From an uncultured Balneolaceae bacterium (GTDB taxonomy: Bacteria; Bacteroidota; Rhodothermia; Balneolales; Balneolaceae), in the NCBI GenBank assembly GCA_937125285.1, contig CAKZLH010000374.1, forward strand, positions 1-40,202: a DNA stretch of 40,202 nt, written 5' to 3'. How positions within the stretch are numbered: the stretch's first letter is position 1; every line of letters begins with the position of its first letter. Below are positions 5,478-14,488 of this stretch, piece after piece. The position numbers were made by a program, and so were the translations under genes. The notes beneath the pieces are model-generated. The model was given only the letters and a program-made list of their open reading frames with translations, had not been told where the DNA came from and did no database searches.

Positions 5478-6767
5478 CTAGGTATTTAAATCAGCCAAAA
5501 TCGCCTTCACATAATTCGACCAGCTCATATTCTCCGCGGCACTCTGTACATTACTACGTTCAATTGGCTGCTCAATAAATGTACTCATGACTTGTGCCAT
5601 GGAATCAACATCCTCTGCTTCCGCTAAATATCCATTAAAACCATCCTGAATCGTTTCTGGAAAATGGCCTACCCGAGTCGCTAAAATAGGTAGCTCAAAA
5701 TTATAGGTTAATGATTCTACACCGGATGGGGTGGCAGTCTCATAAAATAGTATGCTGCAGTCCGCTACTTGAAAGTATTTATGTACCTCTTCATTCGGAA
5801 TGAAACTATTATTTACATAGGTCGAGTCTTCGAGCTTTAAGTTTGAAATCAACTCTAGTGGCCGATAGTCTTTCTCATCAGAATCCTTTGACAGGAATAC
5901 CTTTTTCAACCCGTTAAAAACTACATTCTTCAGTTTTGTTGTAAATTTATTGGGATTAAGTGTAGACCAGAACTCTTCTCCACATATGAGAAAGCTGACG
6001 TCATTTCGCTCTTTAGAAAGTTTAGAAAATGCATGTATGGCGTTATGAAGGCCTTTATATTTTCTAATAAATCCAAAAAACAAGAAGACGTGTTTCTTCA
6101 GGCCTAGTTGTTCCTTGAAGGCCTCGATATCAAAGTCAGGGTCTGGTTTATATAAGTCGTAGACGGGATGATAAAGTTTAATCACCGTCTTTTCATTGGA
6201 TTTTCCGGTTGAAACTACCCGTTCACCTGTTTCATTCACCTTGAATGGTTGATTAGGGTATAGAGCTTCTAATTCCTTTACAGTTTTATACGCGTGCGTT
6301 AGGTAGGTATGTGCCGCTTTAATTCCATAGCGAGTTAAGCTCTGATCTAATCCGCTGTTCTCTTTTTGAACCACAAAATGTAAGTCAAAAATAATCTCTG
6401 CCGAGCACAACTTTTTCAGATGTCTTGCAATAAAGCCCATGGGGATACCTTGGATGGCAATAGCCCATTGAAAAATGACCTTTTCAGGTTTTAAATCAGC
6501 TATAAATCTAGCTGTTTTAAGCCAACTCACGGGGTTGTTGTAGTTGGTTAGATAGTGAATCTGAATATCCGTCCCCTCCATAAAATCGGTCTTTGAAGTA
6601 GTATCTTCAAACTTTCGAGGAATGATGGAAGGATATTGTTGCGTCCAGGACACAATATGGACATCGAGATTAGCTTCTCGATCCAGTGTTTTGGCTAAAG
6701 ATGTATTGTAATTGGCAATTCCACCTTTAAAACGTGGCCCTGGACCAAAGCATACGATACTACCCAT
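5478..6767 (-). CDS. GT-B fold glycosyltransferase (family 4-like)
   Basis: This 429-aa protein probably transfers a sugar from a nucleotide donor to a surface polysaccharide or glycolipid in the cytoplasm. The N-terminus MGSIVCFGPGPRFKGGIANY carries the Gly-rich acceptor-domain loop of GT4 enzymes. The C-terminal donor domain has a KHVFLFFGFIRKYKG segment and the typical ending ...SGVESLTYNFELPILATRVG followed by GFNGYLAE (about residues 365-395). The usual E-X7-E motif is not clean (ETATPSGVESLTYNFE), so donor and linkage cannot be named. It starts 7 nt after the epimerase stop, so the two form an operon for polysaccharide or glycan synthesis. Confidence 0.85.
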   Translation of the reverse strand: MGSIVCFGPGPRFKGGIANYNTSLAKTLDREANLDVHIVSWTQQYPSIIPRKFEDTTSKTDFMEGTDIQIHYLTNYNNPVSWLKTARFIADLKPEKVIFQWAIAIQGIPMGFIARHLKKLCSAEIIFDLHFVVQKENSGLDQSLTRYGIKAAHTYLTHAYKTVKELEALYPNQPFKVNETGERVVSTGKSNEKTVIKLYHPVYDLYKPDPDFDIEAFKEQLGLKKHVFLFFGFIRKYKGLHNAIHAFSKLSKERNDVSFLICGEEFWSTLNPNKFTTKLKNVVFNGLKKVFLSKDSDEKDYRPLELISNLKLEDSTYVNNSFIPNEEVHKYFQVADCSILFYETATPSGVESLTYNFELPILATRVGHFPETIQDGFNGYLAEAEDVDSMAQVMSTFIEQPIERSNVQSAAENMSWSNYVKAILADLNT

Positions 6768-6774
6768 GGCAGAA

Positions 6775-7824
6775 CTATAATTTCATATACTTGGATACGG
6801 CAACATCATACACGCGGCGCATTCCCTGCTCTAGACTTAGTTTAGGTTTCCAATTGAGTACATCGGAAACATAGTCCATGTTGGCATAGCGAGAATGTAC
6901 ACCTACAGGCTTGTCTAGCAATGGTTTAATCTCAGGAGTGTATCCTGCAAATGAAGTAAACACTTCAATTAGATCTAAAAATGAAGTTAGTTTACCTGAG
7001 CCAATATTAATGGCACGCCCATCTTTAATATGATCCATCGCTAGCAGGGTGCAATCCATTACATCTTCAATGTGTACAAAATCACGTCCTTGCTTGCCTG
7101 TGCCCCATACTTCAAATGGGTTTTCGAGTAATGCGGCTCTTCTTGCAATAGCTGGTACGGGATAGCTCAAATCTTGATCTTCACCATAACCTGAGAATGG
7201 TCGAATGCAAGTAACCGAGACTCCGTAATGAGATGCTGCGATAGAAGCTAAATACTCACCCGTTAGCTTAGTCCATCCATAGGTCATATCGGGTTGACCC
7301 ATTTTCTTAAAATCGATGTCCGACTCGCTTAATGCTATGGCATCAGATTCGGTTTGAAGGTCAACCGGATACGCTGCGCTAGAACTAGGGTAGAGGACGC
7401 GATTGGGTTTATGAAGGCAAATCCAACGGAAAAAGAGCGCATCAATCGCTAAATCTAGAGCTACTTTCATTGGATCGCCATCAATAGTGGCTCGACCTCC
7501 AACAATCGCGGCGAAGTGAAACACATCCGTAAAATGCTCTATGTCTATGTTGAAAAATTCTGAGAGATAATCTTCGCGTTCGATCAGACCATTTAGAATA
7601 GAACGAATATCTTCTTTGATAAATATGATTCTTTTATCCGCACCAAAGTATTCAACATTGCCTTCTTTGTGGATAGGGGTTCCTTCGGGCAACCACTCGC
7701 TAGGGTGGGTGCCAACGGTTAAATCGTCAATGACCAATAAGGTATCTTGGGTGGTTTGATTGATTCTCTTAACAAAATTGCGTCCTACAAATCCGCATCC
7801 ACCGGTAATCAGATGATAGTTCAT
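6775..7824 (-). CDS. NAD-dependent sugar-nucleotide epimerase/dehydratase (extended SDR)
   Basis: This 349-aa protein is expected to convert one nucleotide sugar to another in the cytoplasm. A Rossmann NAD-binding motif TGGCGFVG is at residues 7-14; the catalytic set is SSSAAYP at 148-152 with Y182-x3-K186 in TYGWTKLTGE. The C-terminal substrate domain contains RPFSGYGEDQD and an ARRAALLENPFEVWGTGKQG stretch like those of UDP-glucuronate or GDP-mannose-type epimerases. The exact substrate is not readable from the motifs. It heads a two-gene operon with the downstream glycosyltransferase, so its product is probably that enzyme's donor. Confidence 0.85.
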   Translation of the reverse strand: MNYHLITGGCGFVGRNFVKRINQTTQDTLLVIDDLTVGTHPSEWLPEGTPIHKEGNVEYFGADKRIIFIKEDIRSILNGLIEREDYLSEFFNIDIEHFTDVFHFAAIVGGRATIDGDPMKVALDLAIDALFFRWICLHKPNRVLYPSSSAAYPVDLQTESDAIALSESDIDFKKMGQPDMTYGWTKLTGEYLASIAASHYGVSVTCIRPFSGYGEDQDLSYPVPAIARRAALLENPFEVWGTGKQGRDFVHIEDVMDCTLLAMDHIKDGRAINIGSGKLTSFLDLIEVFTSFAGYTPEIKPLLDKPVGVHSRYANMDYVSDVLNWKPKLSLEQGMRRVYDVAVSKYMKL

Positions 7825-7930
7825 GAACTTAGCTTCACTTTATACATTAATCGACTAAACTAATTCGGGTTGTGAATAATAATAGCCTTATTTTGAGCCA
7901 TAATTTAAGTCAATAAGACCTAGGAAGCGA

Positions 7931-8992
7931 ATGAAAATCTTTACCGTTCCAGCAATCTTTTCGGAAATAAAAATTACGAATTCAAGCGCGGGTTTCTGTT
8001 TAGTCATCCTATTGATGCTCTCTGCCAGCCTAATGGCACAGGATCTGCAAGTAGAAATTGAACATGAGCCTACTCGTACTTTTGGAGCAATACTCGATAG
8101 AGCTTCCAATCAGATTCGCATTCAAGACTCCCAAGGTCATGAGCAAACCGCGGTATCCTACTCATTTATAGATGAAGAGGACCCTTCATTGCAAGTTTAT
8201 GCCAATGCTTTTGGTTCTGTTATCCGTGAAAATATATCCAATTTTTTATGGTTCGATGCCCAGGGTTCATTACAACATTCCGCATCCAATAGCTCCCAAG
8301 CCCAGGGTGGAGAGTCTATGTCGGAATGGGTGTCAGACCCCAATCAAAGAACTCATGTGTTATTTGTTCCGAAGATAAATTTTGATGGCAGTATTGGGTC
8401 ATCCGCCCAAATTATGTCGAAATCATTTCAAAGTATTTCACTTTATTTCAGTACCGAACGTATGATTAGAGATGTAAAGGTATCCTCTGATGGAGCATTT
8501 ATTGGACTAATCACCGCGAGAGAATCGACAGATGATGAAGTCCTTATCTTCGATCGATACGGTAATCAACTTAGTTCATGGGTCTTTAATCAAGCCGTTG
8601 AAGGAATTCAATTCAGCGATAACGGGAGATATCACACGCTTTATTCAGGAGGTCGAGTGGCTGTTTTTGATATGCTCACTGGTGAGCGATTAGGAAGTTC
8701 ATCCATTCGTGGAAATGCCATTATAGCGGCTAATTACCTTCCAAGCCAATCCTCAATAGTGGCCATTACGGCCAACGCATCATCCAACCTCCAAGTAAAT
8801 CAAGGGCTTTTAGATGCGAACAAGCCTAGCCTTACAGATTTGGAGTTACACACCATAAATATAGAGGCTAGGAAAGTATCACGTTCACCTATTGCCGTAC
8901 CACAGGCCACACAGCTAGCGCCTCTTTATTTAGTACAATCAACCAATAAAGTTACCCTATACGGATTAGATGTATCGTTAACGATTCGTTAA
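7931..8992 (+). CDS. Secreted protein, possibly beta-propeller-like, unknown function
   Basis: This 353-aa protein has an N-terminal hydrophobic signal segment (about residues 17-36, ending in SLMAQ) after a short basic leader, so it is probably exported to the periplasm or cell surface. The mature part contains WD40/propeller-like strands such as VSSDGAFIGLITARE and FSDNGRYHTLYSGGRVAVFD, each a DG/NGRY turn followed by hydrophobic strands, but no repeat family is certain. An AGGAAG ribosome-binding sequence 3-4 nt before the ATG supports the start. It diverges from the epimerase gene and converges with clpC after only 15 nt. Confidence 0.65.
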   Translation: MKIFTVPAIFSEIKITNSSAGFCLVILLMLSASLMAQDLQVEIEHEPTRTFGAILDRASNQIRIQDSQGHEQTAVSYSFIDEEDPSLQVYANAFGSVIRENISNFLWFDAQGSLQHSASNSSQAQGGESMSEWVSDPNQRTHVLFVPKINFDGSIGSSAQIMSKSFQSISLYFSTERMIRDVKVSSDGAFIGLITARESTDDEVLIFDRYGNQLSSWVFNQAVEGIQFSDNGRYHTLYSGGRVAVFDMLTGERLGSSSIRGNAIIAANYLPSQSSIVAITANASSNLQVNQGLLDANKPSLTDLELHTINIEARKVSRSPIAVPQATQLAPLYLVQSTNKVTLYGLDVSLTIR

Positions 8993-9007
8993 ACCGTTCC
9001 TAAAACA

Positions 9008-11632
9008 CTAAACTTTTTTGGTTTCTTCCTCGGAAGTTGCAGTGGTCTGATTGTCTTCTGGGTGCGACTGTGAGGAGTTTTCTTTGGTGGACTTCTCAGT
9101 TGCATCCGCGTTAGATTTTTTTGTTCCCTTAGGTTTGGCCCAACTAAAACTCAAATCATCTCTGGATTTGTTTAGCTTTATTTTAATGACCGAACCCTCA
9201 GGTTTTTTATCTTCTAACAGCGTTTCAGCAAGTGGATCTTCAATATAGCGTTGAATAGCTCGCTTAAGTGGTCGAGCCCCATATTTGGGATCAAAGCCTT
9301 TTTCAGAAATAAAATCTTTTGCTCCCTTGGTAAGTTCAATAATGTATCCTACTTCCTGAATACGCTTGAAGAGTTCTTGACTTAACACATCAATAATTTG
9401 GTAGATGTCATCTTTCTCAAGCGGTTTGAAGGTGATTACATCATCGATTCGATTCAGGAATTCTGGGTTGAATACTTTTTTCAGTGCATCCTGTATGGTG
9501 GTCTTCATCTTGGCATAGTCAAAAGAACTTTCACCTTGGTCACTAAAGCCAATGCCTTTACCCATATTTTTAATATCACGTGCTCCGATATTTGAAGTCA
9601 TAATGATAATGGTGTTTCTAAAATCTACCCGTCTACCTAAGCTATCGGTTAGGATTCCGTCATCTAGCACTTGAAGCAAAATGTTAAATACATCGGGATG
9701 TGCCTTCTCAATTTCATCAAGCAATACGACGCTGTAGGGCTTACGTCTCACTTTTTCGGTTAGCACACCGCCTTCCTCGTATCCTACATAGCCAGGAGGG
9801 GCTCCAATGAGTCGAGACACACTGAACTTCTCCATATATTCACTCATATCGATGCGGATCAATGACTCATCCTTATCGAAAAGATATTTCGCGAGTACTT
9901 TGGCTAATTCTGTTTTACCAACACCAGTAGGGCCGAGGAATACAAAAGAACCAATAGGCCTAGATGGATCTTTTAATCCTGCTCTGGTTCTCTGGATGGC
10001 TTTAGTAAGCTTTACAATAGCCTCATCTTGTCCAATAACCTTGCCTTTCAGCTCCTCTTTCATATTAAGGAGTTTGTGGCCTTCATTTTGGCTAATCTTA
10101 TTTACGGGAACACCACTCATCATGGCAATCACTGAAGCAACATCTTCGTCTTTAACATCAAAGACGATTTGTTCAGATTCTTTTTCCCAATCTCTTTGAG
10201 CTACTTCTAAATCCTCAATAAGTCGTTTTTCTTTGTCCCGAAGCCTAGCAGCTTCCTCGAATCGTTGTTTCTTAACCATTGAGTTTTTTTCAGTAGTCGT
10301 TTTTTCAATGGTTTCTTCGAGTTCTATAATGTGCTTTGGTACATTAATATTTGCCAAATGTACTCGAGCGCCGGCCTCGTCCAATGCATCTATGGCTTTA
10401 TCAGGTAAAAAATGATCGGGAACATAGCGATCCGTCAACTTCACACAGGCCTCTAACGCTTCATCTGAATAGCGTACGCTATGATGCTTTTCGTACTTAG
10501 GCTTAATTTGATTTAGAATTTCTAGGGTTTCTTCTGGAGTGGTAGGGTCGACCATGATTTTTTGGAATCTACGCTCCAAAGCCCCGTCTTTTTCTATAAA
10601 CTGACGATATTCATTTAAGGTAGTTGCACCTATGGCTTGAACCTCACCTCTAGCAAGAGCGGGCTTTAGCATATTGGAAGCATCCAGAGACCCGCTAGCT
10701 CCCCCAGCACCAACAATGGTATGAAGTTCATCGATAAACAGAATCACATTATCTGTTTTTTCAAGTTCGGTCATGACGGCCTTCATTCGTTCTTCGAATT
10801 GACCTCTGTATTTAGTGCCGGCGACCAAAGCAGCCAAATCTAAAGCAATGACTCGTTTGTCAAACAATATTCGGGATACTTTGCGCTCATGAATACGCGA
10901 AGCCAATCCCTCGGCAATAGCCGTTTTACCCACTCCAGGCTCCCCTATAAGGACCGGATTATTCTTCTTGCGCCGACTTAAAACCTGGGCTACACGCTCA
11001 ATTTCTTTATCTCTACCAATAATTGGATCTAGTTTACCTTCTTCGGCCAGTTGAGTTAAATCGCGGCCGAAATTATCTAGTACCGGGGTTTTCGATTTAT
11101 CGTTTTTCTTTTCTCGGGCAGAACCAGAGCCTGCCGCAGAACTACCCCCTTCACCAGAAGCCACAGCTGATGGGGCATCGTAGTCTTCTCGGGTTTTACC
11201 CGAAATAATTAGATCTAATTCCTCTCGAACAGCATCGTAGGAAATATTGAATTGTTGCAGGATTTGTGCGGCAATATTTTCATCATCGCGAAGAAGAGAA
11301 AGTAGAAGATGTTCGGTGCCAATGGTGTCGCTCTTGTATAGCTTGGCTTCCAAATAGGTAATACGCAGTACTTTTTCAGCCTGTTTGGTCAATGGAATAT
11401 TACCTATGGTAACCGATCCACCTGTGCCTCTAACCGTATCTTCAATTGTTTTTTTCAGTTTGAACAAATCGCAATCGAGATTTTTAAGAATGCGAACCGC
11501 CACGCCATCGCCTAGTCGTACAATGCCTAAGATAAGGTGCTCTGTGCCTATGTAATCATGTCCAAGTCGAAGTGCTTCTTCACGACTAAACTGAATGACG
11601 TCTCTTACTTTGCTTGAGAAATTACCCTCCAT
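9008..11632 (-). CDS. clpC: ATP-dependent Clp protease ATPase ClpC
   Basis: A hexameric AAA+ unfoldase that feeds proteins to ClpP. Two Clp N repeats occupy residues about 1-145; the first AAA domain has Walker [10 protein letters not shown] (230-238) and Walker B FIDELH; a UVR-type coiled middle region (about 445-480) distinguishes ClpC from ClpA; the second AAA domain has Walker [10 protein letters not shown] (567-575) and an IGF loop (694-696) that docks on ClpP. The tail of about 50 residues is Ser/Glu/Lys-rich and longer than usual. At 874 aa it is slightly above the family norm. No CtsR or McsAB gene is adjacent, so the Gram-positive regulatory setting is absent. No promoter matching the local consensus was found upstream. 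Confidence 0.97.
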   Translation of the reverse strand: MEGNFSSKVRDVIQFSREEALRLGHDYIGTEHLILGIVRLGDGVAVRILKNLDCDLFKLKKTIEDTVRGTGGSVTIGNIPLTKQAEKVLRITYLEAKLYKSDTIGTEHLLLSLLRDDENIAAQILQQFNISYDAVREELDLIISGKTREDYDAPSAVASGEGGSSAAGSGSAREKKNDKSKTPVLDNFGRDLTQLAEEGKLDPIIGRDKEIERVAQVLSRRKKNNPVLIGEPGVGKTAIAEGLASRIHERKVSRILFDKRVIALDLAALVAGTKYRGQFEERMKAVMTELEKTDNVILFIDELHTIVGAGGASGSLDASNMLKPALARGEVQAIGATTLNEYRQFIEKDGALERRFQKIMVDPTTPEETLEILNQIKPKYEKHHSVRYSDEALEACVKLTDRYVPDHFLPDKAIDALDEAGARVHLANINVPKHIIELEETIEKTTTEKNSMVKKQRFEEAARLRDKEKRLIEDLEVAQRDWEKESEQIVFDVKDEDVASVIAMMSGVPVNKISQNEGHKLLNMKEELKGKVIGQDEAIVKLTKAIQRTRAGLKDPSRPIGSFVFLGPTGVGKTELAKVLAKYLFDKDESLIRIDMSEYMEKFSVSRLIGAPPGYVGYEEGGVLTEKVRRKPYSVVLLDEIEKAHPDVFNILLQVLDDGILTDSLGRRVDFRNTIIIMTSNIGARDIKNMGKGIGFSDQGESSFDYAKMKTTIQDALKKVFNPEFLNRIDDVITFKPLEKDDIYQIIDVLSQELFKRIQEVGYIIELTKGAKDFISEKGFDPKYGARPLKRAIQRYIEDPLAETLLEDKKPEGSVIKIKLNKSRDDLSFSWAKPKGTKKSNADATEKSTKENSSQSHPEDNQTTATSEEETKKV

Positions 11633-11741
11633 GTGAATATCCTATGATGCTGTGAGTTTCTGTAAGTACTGTGATTATATGTGGTAGTAACACTAAAGGC
11701 GAAGGCTTAGTTCTACATACCAAGATGATTGCTAATGTTTT

Positions 11742-11765
11742 AACGAATCATTTATTGAATTCGTT
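11742..11765. repeat. Inverted repeat in the 239-bp clpC upstream region
   Basis: AACGAAT (11742-11748) and ATTCGTT (11759-11765) are perfect inverse copies separated by 10 nt, about 110 bp upstream of clpC. No T-run follows on either strand, so it is not an intrinsic terminator. It is unlike the CIRCE heat-shock operator. It could be a regulator site for clpC, but an AT-rich 7-bp repeat may occur by chance. I see no other feature between 11633 and 11871. Confidence 0.3.
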
Positions 11766-11871
11766 CTAATCGAATGTAGCAGGGGTAGTATCGAAATGCA
11801 AACAAAATGCACCCAAAACAGAACTTTCTTTTGCTTATTCGAAGCTTAGTTCATAATCCCCAAAAAGTGCA

Positions 11872-13389
11872 TCAATAGAGGGTGTTCCCCGTCATTTCTT
11901 CTGGAGCGTGCCCCCCCATCATTTTTAGCAGGGTAGGGGCTACATCTGCTAACTTTCCAGGTTTGGGATTACAGGCATCCAGGCCTACAAAAATGGCGGG
12001 GACAAGGGCCGTTGTATGTGCGGTGTGTGGGCTACCATCGGGTTTCACCATTTGATCCGCATTTCCATGATCGGCTATGATCAGAGAACGGTATCCCATC
12101 TCGTTTGCGGCGGTAATAACCTGATTTAAAGCTTTATCAACGGCCTCTACCGCTTTGATGGCCGCTTCCATATCTCCAGTATGACCTACCATGTCGGGAT
12201 TTGCAAAATTCAAGATCACCAAATCATAACGATCCTCTTTAAGAGCCCCAACCAAGGTATCAGCAACTTCTGGAGCACTCATTTCGGGTTGAAGGTCGTA
12301 AGTCGCTACTTTTGGACTGGGAATAACATGACGCACTTCACCAGGATTGGGTTCTTCTATTCCTCCATTGAAGAAGTAAGTCACATGTGGATATTTTTCG
12401 GTTTCCGCGATTCTAAATTGTTGTCCCCCTTTTTTACTTACCCATTCACCTAAGGTGTTGGCCAGATTTTGGGGAGGGTAGGCCACATGAACATGCTCGA
12501 AGGTGGCATCATAAGAAGTGAAACAGGTGTAGTGTAGATTGCTAACATGCGTTGTGAATTCATCGAACCCGTCCTCTGTGAGTGCACGTGTAATTTCACG
12601 TGCTCTATCACCTCGGATATTGTAAAAAATTACCGTATCCCCACTTTGAATTCTGGTCTCATCGCGTTGATCTAGTAGGGTAGCGTCGATAAACTCATCG
12701 GTAGTACCTTCGGAATAACTACTCTCGAGCGCTTCCAAAGCAGATTCAAAATAGGTAGCCTTACCGCTGCAAAGTAGGTCATAGGCTTTTTGAACGCGTT
12801 CCCACCGGTTATCTCGATCCATTGCATAGTATCTACCTATGATACTTACCAACTTTCCGACACCAATTTCGGCTGCTTTTTCTTCAAAATCTTGTACATA
12901 CCTTCGTCCCGCATTGGGTGCGGTATCTCGACCATCCGTAAAAGCGTGTACAAATACCTCCGATATGCCCTCCGCTTTTGCGAGTTCTAAGAGGGCATAG
13001 AGATGATGGTTATGTGAATGAACGCCCCCATCGGAAAATAGACCCATGACGTGTAGTCGGCCCGATTTCTTGGCATGTTGCATACTCTCTAGTAGAGCGG
13101 GGTTAGAGAAAAAACTTCGGTCTCTAATGTCTTTGTTAATTCGGGAGAGAGCTTGCCAGACAACTCTTCCAGCCCCAATATTAAGATGGCCAACTTCGGA
13201 ATTACCGAATTGGCCTTCTGGAAGTCCTACATCTTCACCACTGGCCGAGAGATGCGTGTGGGGCATGGTCTCCAGAAGTGAATCATAAAACGGAGTAGAT
13301 GCTAGATCTACGGCAGATACCTGCTTGTCCACTGCAATTCCAAAACCATCCAATATCACCAGAAGAGCTTTGGCGCTAAAGTTGGACAT
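11872..13389 (-). CDS. gpmI: 2,3-bisphosphoglycerate-independent phosphoglycerate mutase
   Basis: Interconverts 3- and 2-phosphoglycerate in glycolysis and gluconeogenesis using two Mn ions. LVILDGFG (Asp14) and FGNSEVGHLNIGAGR with catalytic Ser64 mark the phosphatase domain; metal ligands recur in GYRSLIIADHGNAD and SPHTAHTTALVP near the C-terminus; and AFTDGRDTAP with YAMDRDNRWERV belongs to the transferase domain. At 505 aa it is of normal length. It follows rpsT by 11 nt, so the two are probably cotranscribed. The C-terminus PEEMTGNTLY is canonical. Confidence 0.97.
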   Translation of the reverse strand: MSNFSAKALLVILDGFGIAVDKQVSAVDLASTPFYDSLLETMPHTHLSASGEDVGLPEGQFGNSEVGHLNIGAGRVVWQALSRINKDIRDRSFFSNPALLESMQHAKKSGRLHVMGLFSDGGVHSHNHHLYALLELAKAEGISEVFVHAFTDGRDTAPNAGRRYVQDFEEKAAEIGVGKLVSIIGRYYAMDRDNRWERVQKAYDLLCSGKATYFESALEALESSYSEGTTDEFIDATLLDQRDETRIQSGDTVIFYNIRGDRAREITRALTEDGFDEFTTHVSNLHYTCFTSYDATFEHVHVAYPPQNLANTLGEWVSKKGGQQFRIAETEKYPHVTYFFNGGIEEPNPGEVRHVIPSPKVATYDLQPEMSAPEVADTLVGALKEDRYDLVILNFANPDMVGHTGDMEAAIKAVEAVDKALNQVITAANEMGYRSLIIADHGNADQMVKPDGSPHTAHTTALVPAIFVGLDACNPKPGKLADVAPTLLKMMGGHAPEEMTGNTLY

Positions 13390-13400
13390 GCCAGATTCCT

Positions 13401-13652
13401 TTACAGTGCGTTAATATGACGAGTCAATTGCGACTTCTTACGAGCAGCATTATTAGCATGAATAACACCTTTGGTGCTCATGCGGTCTAAGTAAGCTACC
13501 GCTTCTTTGTACGCTTTCATTGCTTCTTCTTTGTTAGAAGACTCGAATACATTCTTAGTTAACGTACGCATTTTAGAGCGTCTTGCACGGTTGTGAGCAT
13601 TACGCTTCTGATTTTGACGATCGCGTTTGATTGCTGATTTGTTTTGAGCCAT
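13401..13652 (-). CDS. rpsT: 30S ribosomal protein S20
   Basis: An 83-aa highly basic helical protein that binds the 16S rRNA 5' domain. MAQNKSAIKRDRQNQKRNAH matches the S20 N-terminus and the C-terminal HANNAARKKSQLTRHI is equally typical. Its promoter, divergent from that of cmk, is recognisable at 13692-13722. It leads a short operon with gpmI, linking translation-related and glycolytic genes. Confidence 0.97.
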   Translation of the reverse strand: MAQNKSAIKRDRQNQKRNAHNRARRSKMRTLTKNVFESSNKEEAMKAYKEAVAYLDRMSTKGVIHANNAARKKSQLTRHINAL

Positions 13653-13691
13653 TCCTAATTATGGAGTTTAGAATAGATTTAAGATAGAAAC

Positions 13692-13722
13692 CAAAATTAC
13701 GGGATAGTTTTCTTCTAATCAA
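13692..13722 (-). promoter_or_regulatory. rpsT promoter (TTG-N20-TAATTTTG)
   Basis: On the minus strand TTG (13722-13720) and TAATTTTG (13699-13692) are separated by 20 nt, matching TTG-N19-21-TAnnTTTG. The expected start of transcription is about 35 nt upstream of the S20 ATG. Confidence 0.55.
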
Positions 13723-13729
13723 TAAAATA

Positions 13730-13760
13730 TTGAATAATTACTTAAATAGATGTAATTTAG
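13730..13760 (+). promoter_or_regulatory. cmk-rpsA promoter candidate (TTG-N20-TAATTTAG)
   Basis: TTG at 13730-13732 is followed after 20 nt by TAATTTAG at 13753-13760, one base off the -7 consensus, 10 nt before the cmk ATG. The -33 boxes of this and the rpsT promoter face each other within the palindrome TCAATAAAATATTGA (13719-13733), so the two promoters are back to back. Confidence 0.45.
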
Positions 13761-13770
13761 CTATTCTGTT

Positions 13771-14433
13771 ATGATAGTGGTAATTGACGGCCCCGCTGGA
13801 TCGGGAAAAAGTTCTACTGCTCTTGCAGTTGCCCAGAAACTAAAGATACAATATTTAGATTCAGGAGCACTTTATAGAGCAGCTACTCATCTTTTTCTGA
13901 AAAGTGAAGAGTCAGTACCTCTGTTCTTTGAAACTCTGTATAAATCACACTTTTCGTTTTACTTCGAAGATGAATTCAAGGTGTTTGTGAACGATTTAGA
14001 TCTTACTCAAATCATCCGAACCCCCGAAATTTCTTCAAAAGTAAGTACGGTAGCAGCAATGGTTGAAGTCCGAGATTTTGTGAACAAACTTATGCATAAA
14101 GCCATCCCTTCCGACATTTATATAGCTGATGGAAGGGACCTAGGCACAGCCGTATTTCCAAATGCGGAACGTAAGTTTTTCATGGTTGCGAATCCTTCAA
14201 CCCGAGCAAAAAGAAGACATCAAGAATTATTGGCCAAGGGCATTGATATCTCTTACCAAGAAGTCTTTGATGATATTCAGCACCGAGACAAGATTGATTC
14301 AACCCGAGAAAAAGATCCGTTAAAACAAGCCGAAGATGCTGTTTTAATCGATACCTCGGAGTACAGTTTTGACGAGCAAGTGGATTTTATTGCAGAGCAA
14401 GTCCGAGAAACTATCCAACAGAATAAACTATAA
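13771..14433 (+). CDS. cmk: Cytidylate kinase
   Basis: Phosphorylates CMP and dCMP with ATP in the cytoplasm. The P-loop is DGPAGSGKSS (residues 6-15), followed by the nucleotide-binding segment YLDSGALYRAATH, and the DGRDLGTAVFPNAERKFFM motif typical of Cmk. At 220 aa it is a normal-length member. The start is very close (10 nt) to the predicted -7 box, so the transcript may be nearly leaderless. It is followed after 55 nt by rpsA, a widely conserved neighbour pair. Confidence 0.95.
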   Translation: MIVVIDGPAGSGKSSTALAVAQKLKIQYLDSGALYRAATHLFLKSEESVPLFFETLYKSHFSFYFEDEFKVFVNDLDLTQIIRTPEISSKVSTVAAMVEVRDFVNKLMHKAIPSDIYIADGRDLGTAVFPNAERKFFMVANPSTRAKRRHQELLAKGIDISYQEVFDDIQHRDKIDSTREKDPLKQAEDAVLIDTSEYSFDEQVDFIAEQVRETIQQNKL

Positions 14434-14488
14434 CCTTATCCCAGAATCGAAAGTCGATTTTGAGGTATGAACATTAACACCTATTTCA

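Noticed and set aside
5342-5578. Open frame beginning with MNLRPFAPKANALPD on the plus strand
   Set aside because: Its start is the antisense of tRNA-Pro and it then runs antisense into the glycosyltransferase; there is no ribosome-binding site or known family.
8993-9007. Terminator between two convergent genes
   Set aside because: Only 15 nt separate the stops, and the weak AAACC/GGTTT pairing extends into clpC without a clear stem.
9051-10415. Plus-strand frames of up to 130 codons across clpC
   Set aside because: They are antisense to a fully conserved ClpC; their Ser/Phe-rich composition is typical of shadow frames.
11742-11765. CIRCE heat-shock operator upstream of clpC
   Set aside because: The repeat arms and spacing do not match TTAGCACTC-N9-GAGTGCTAA.
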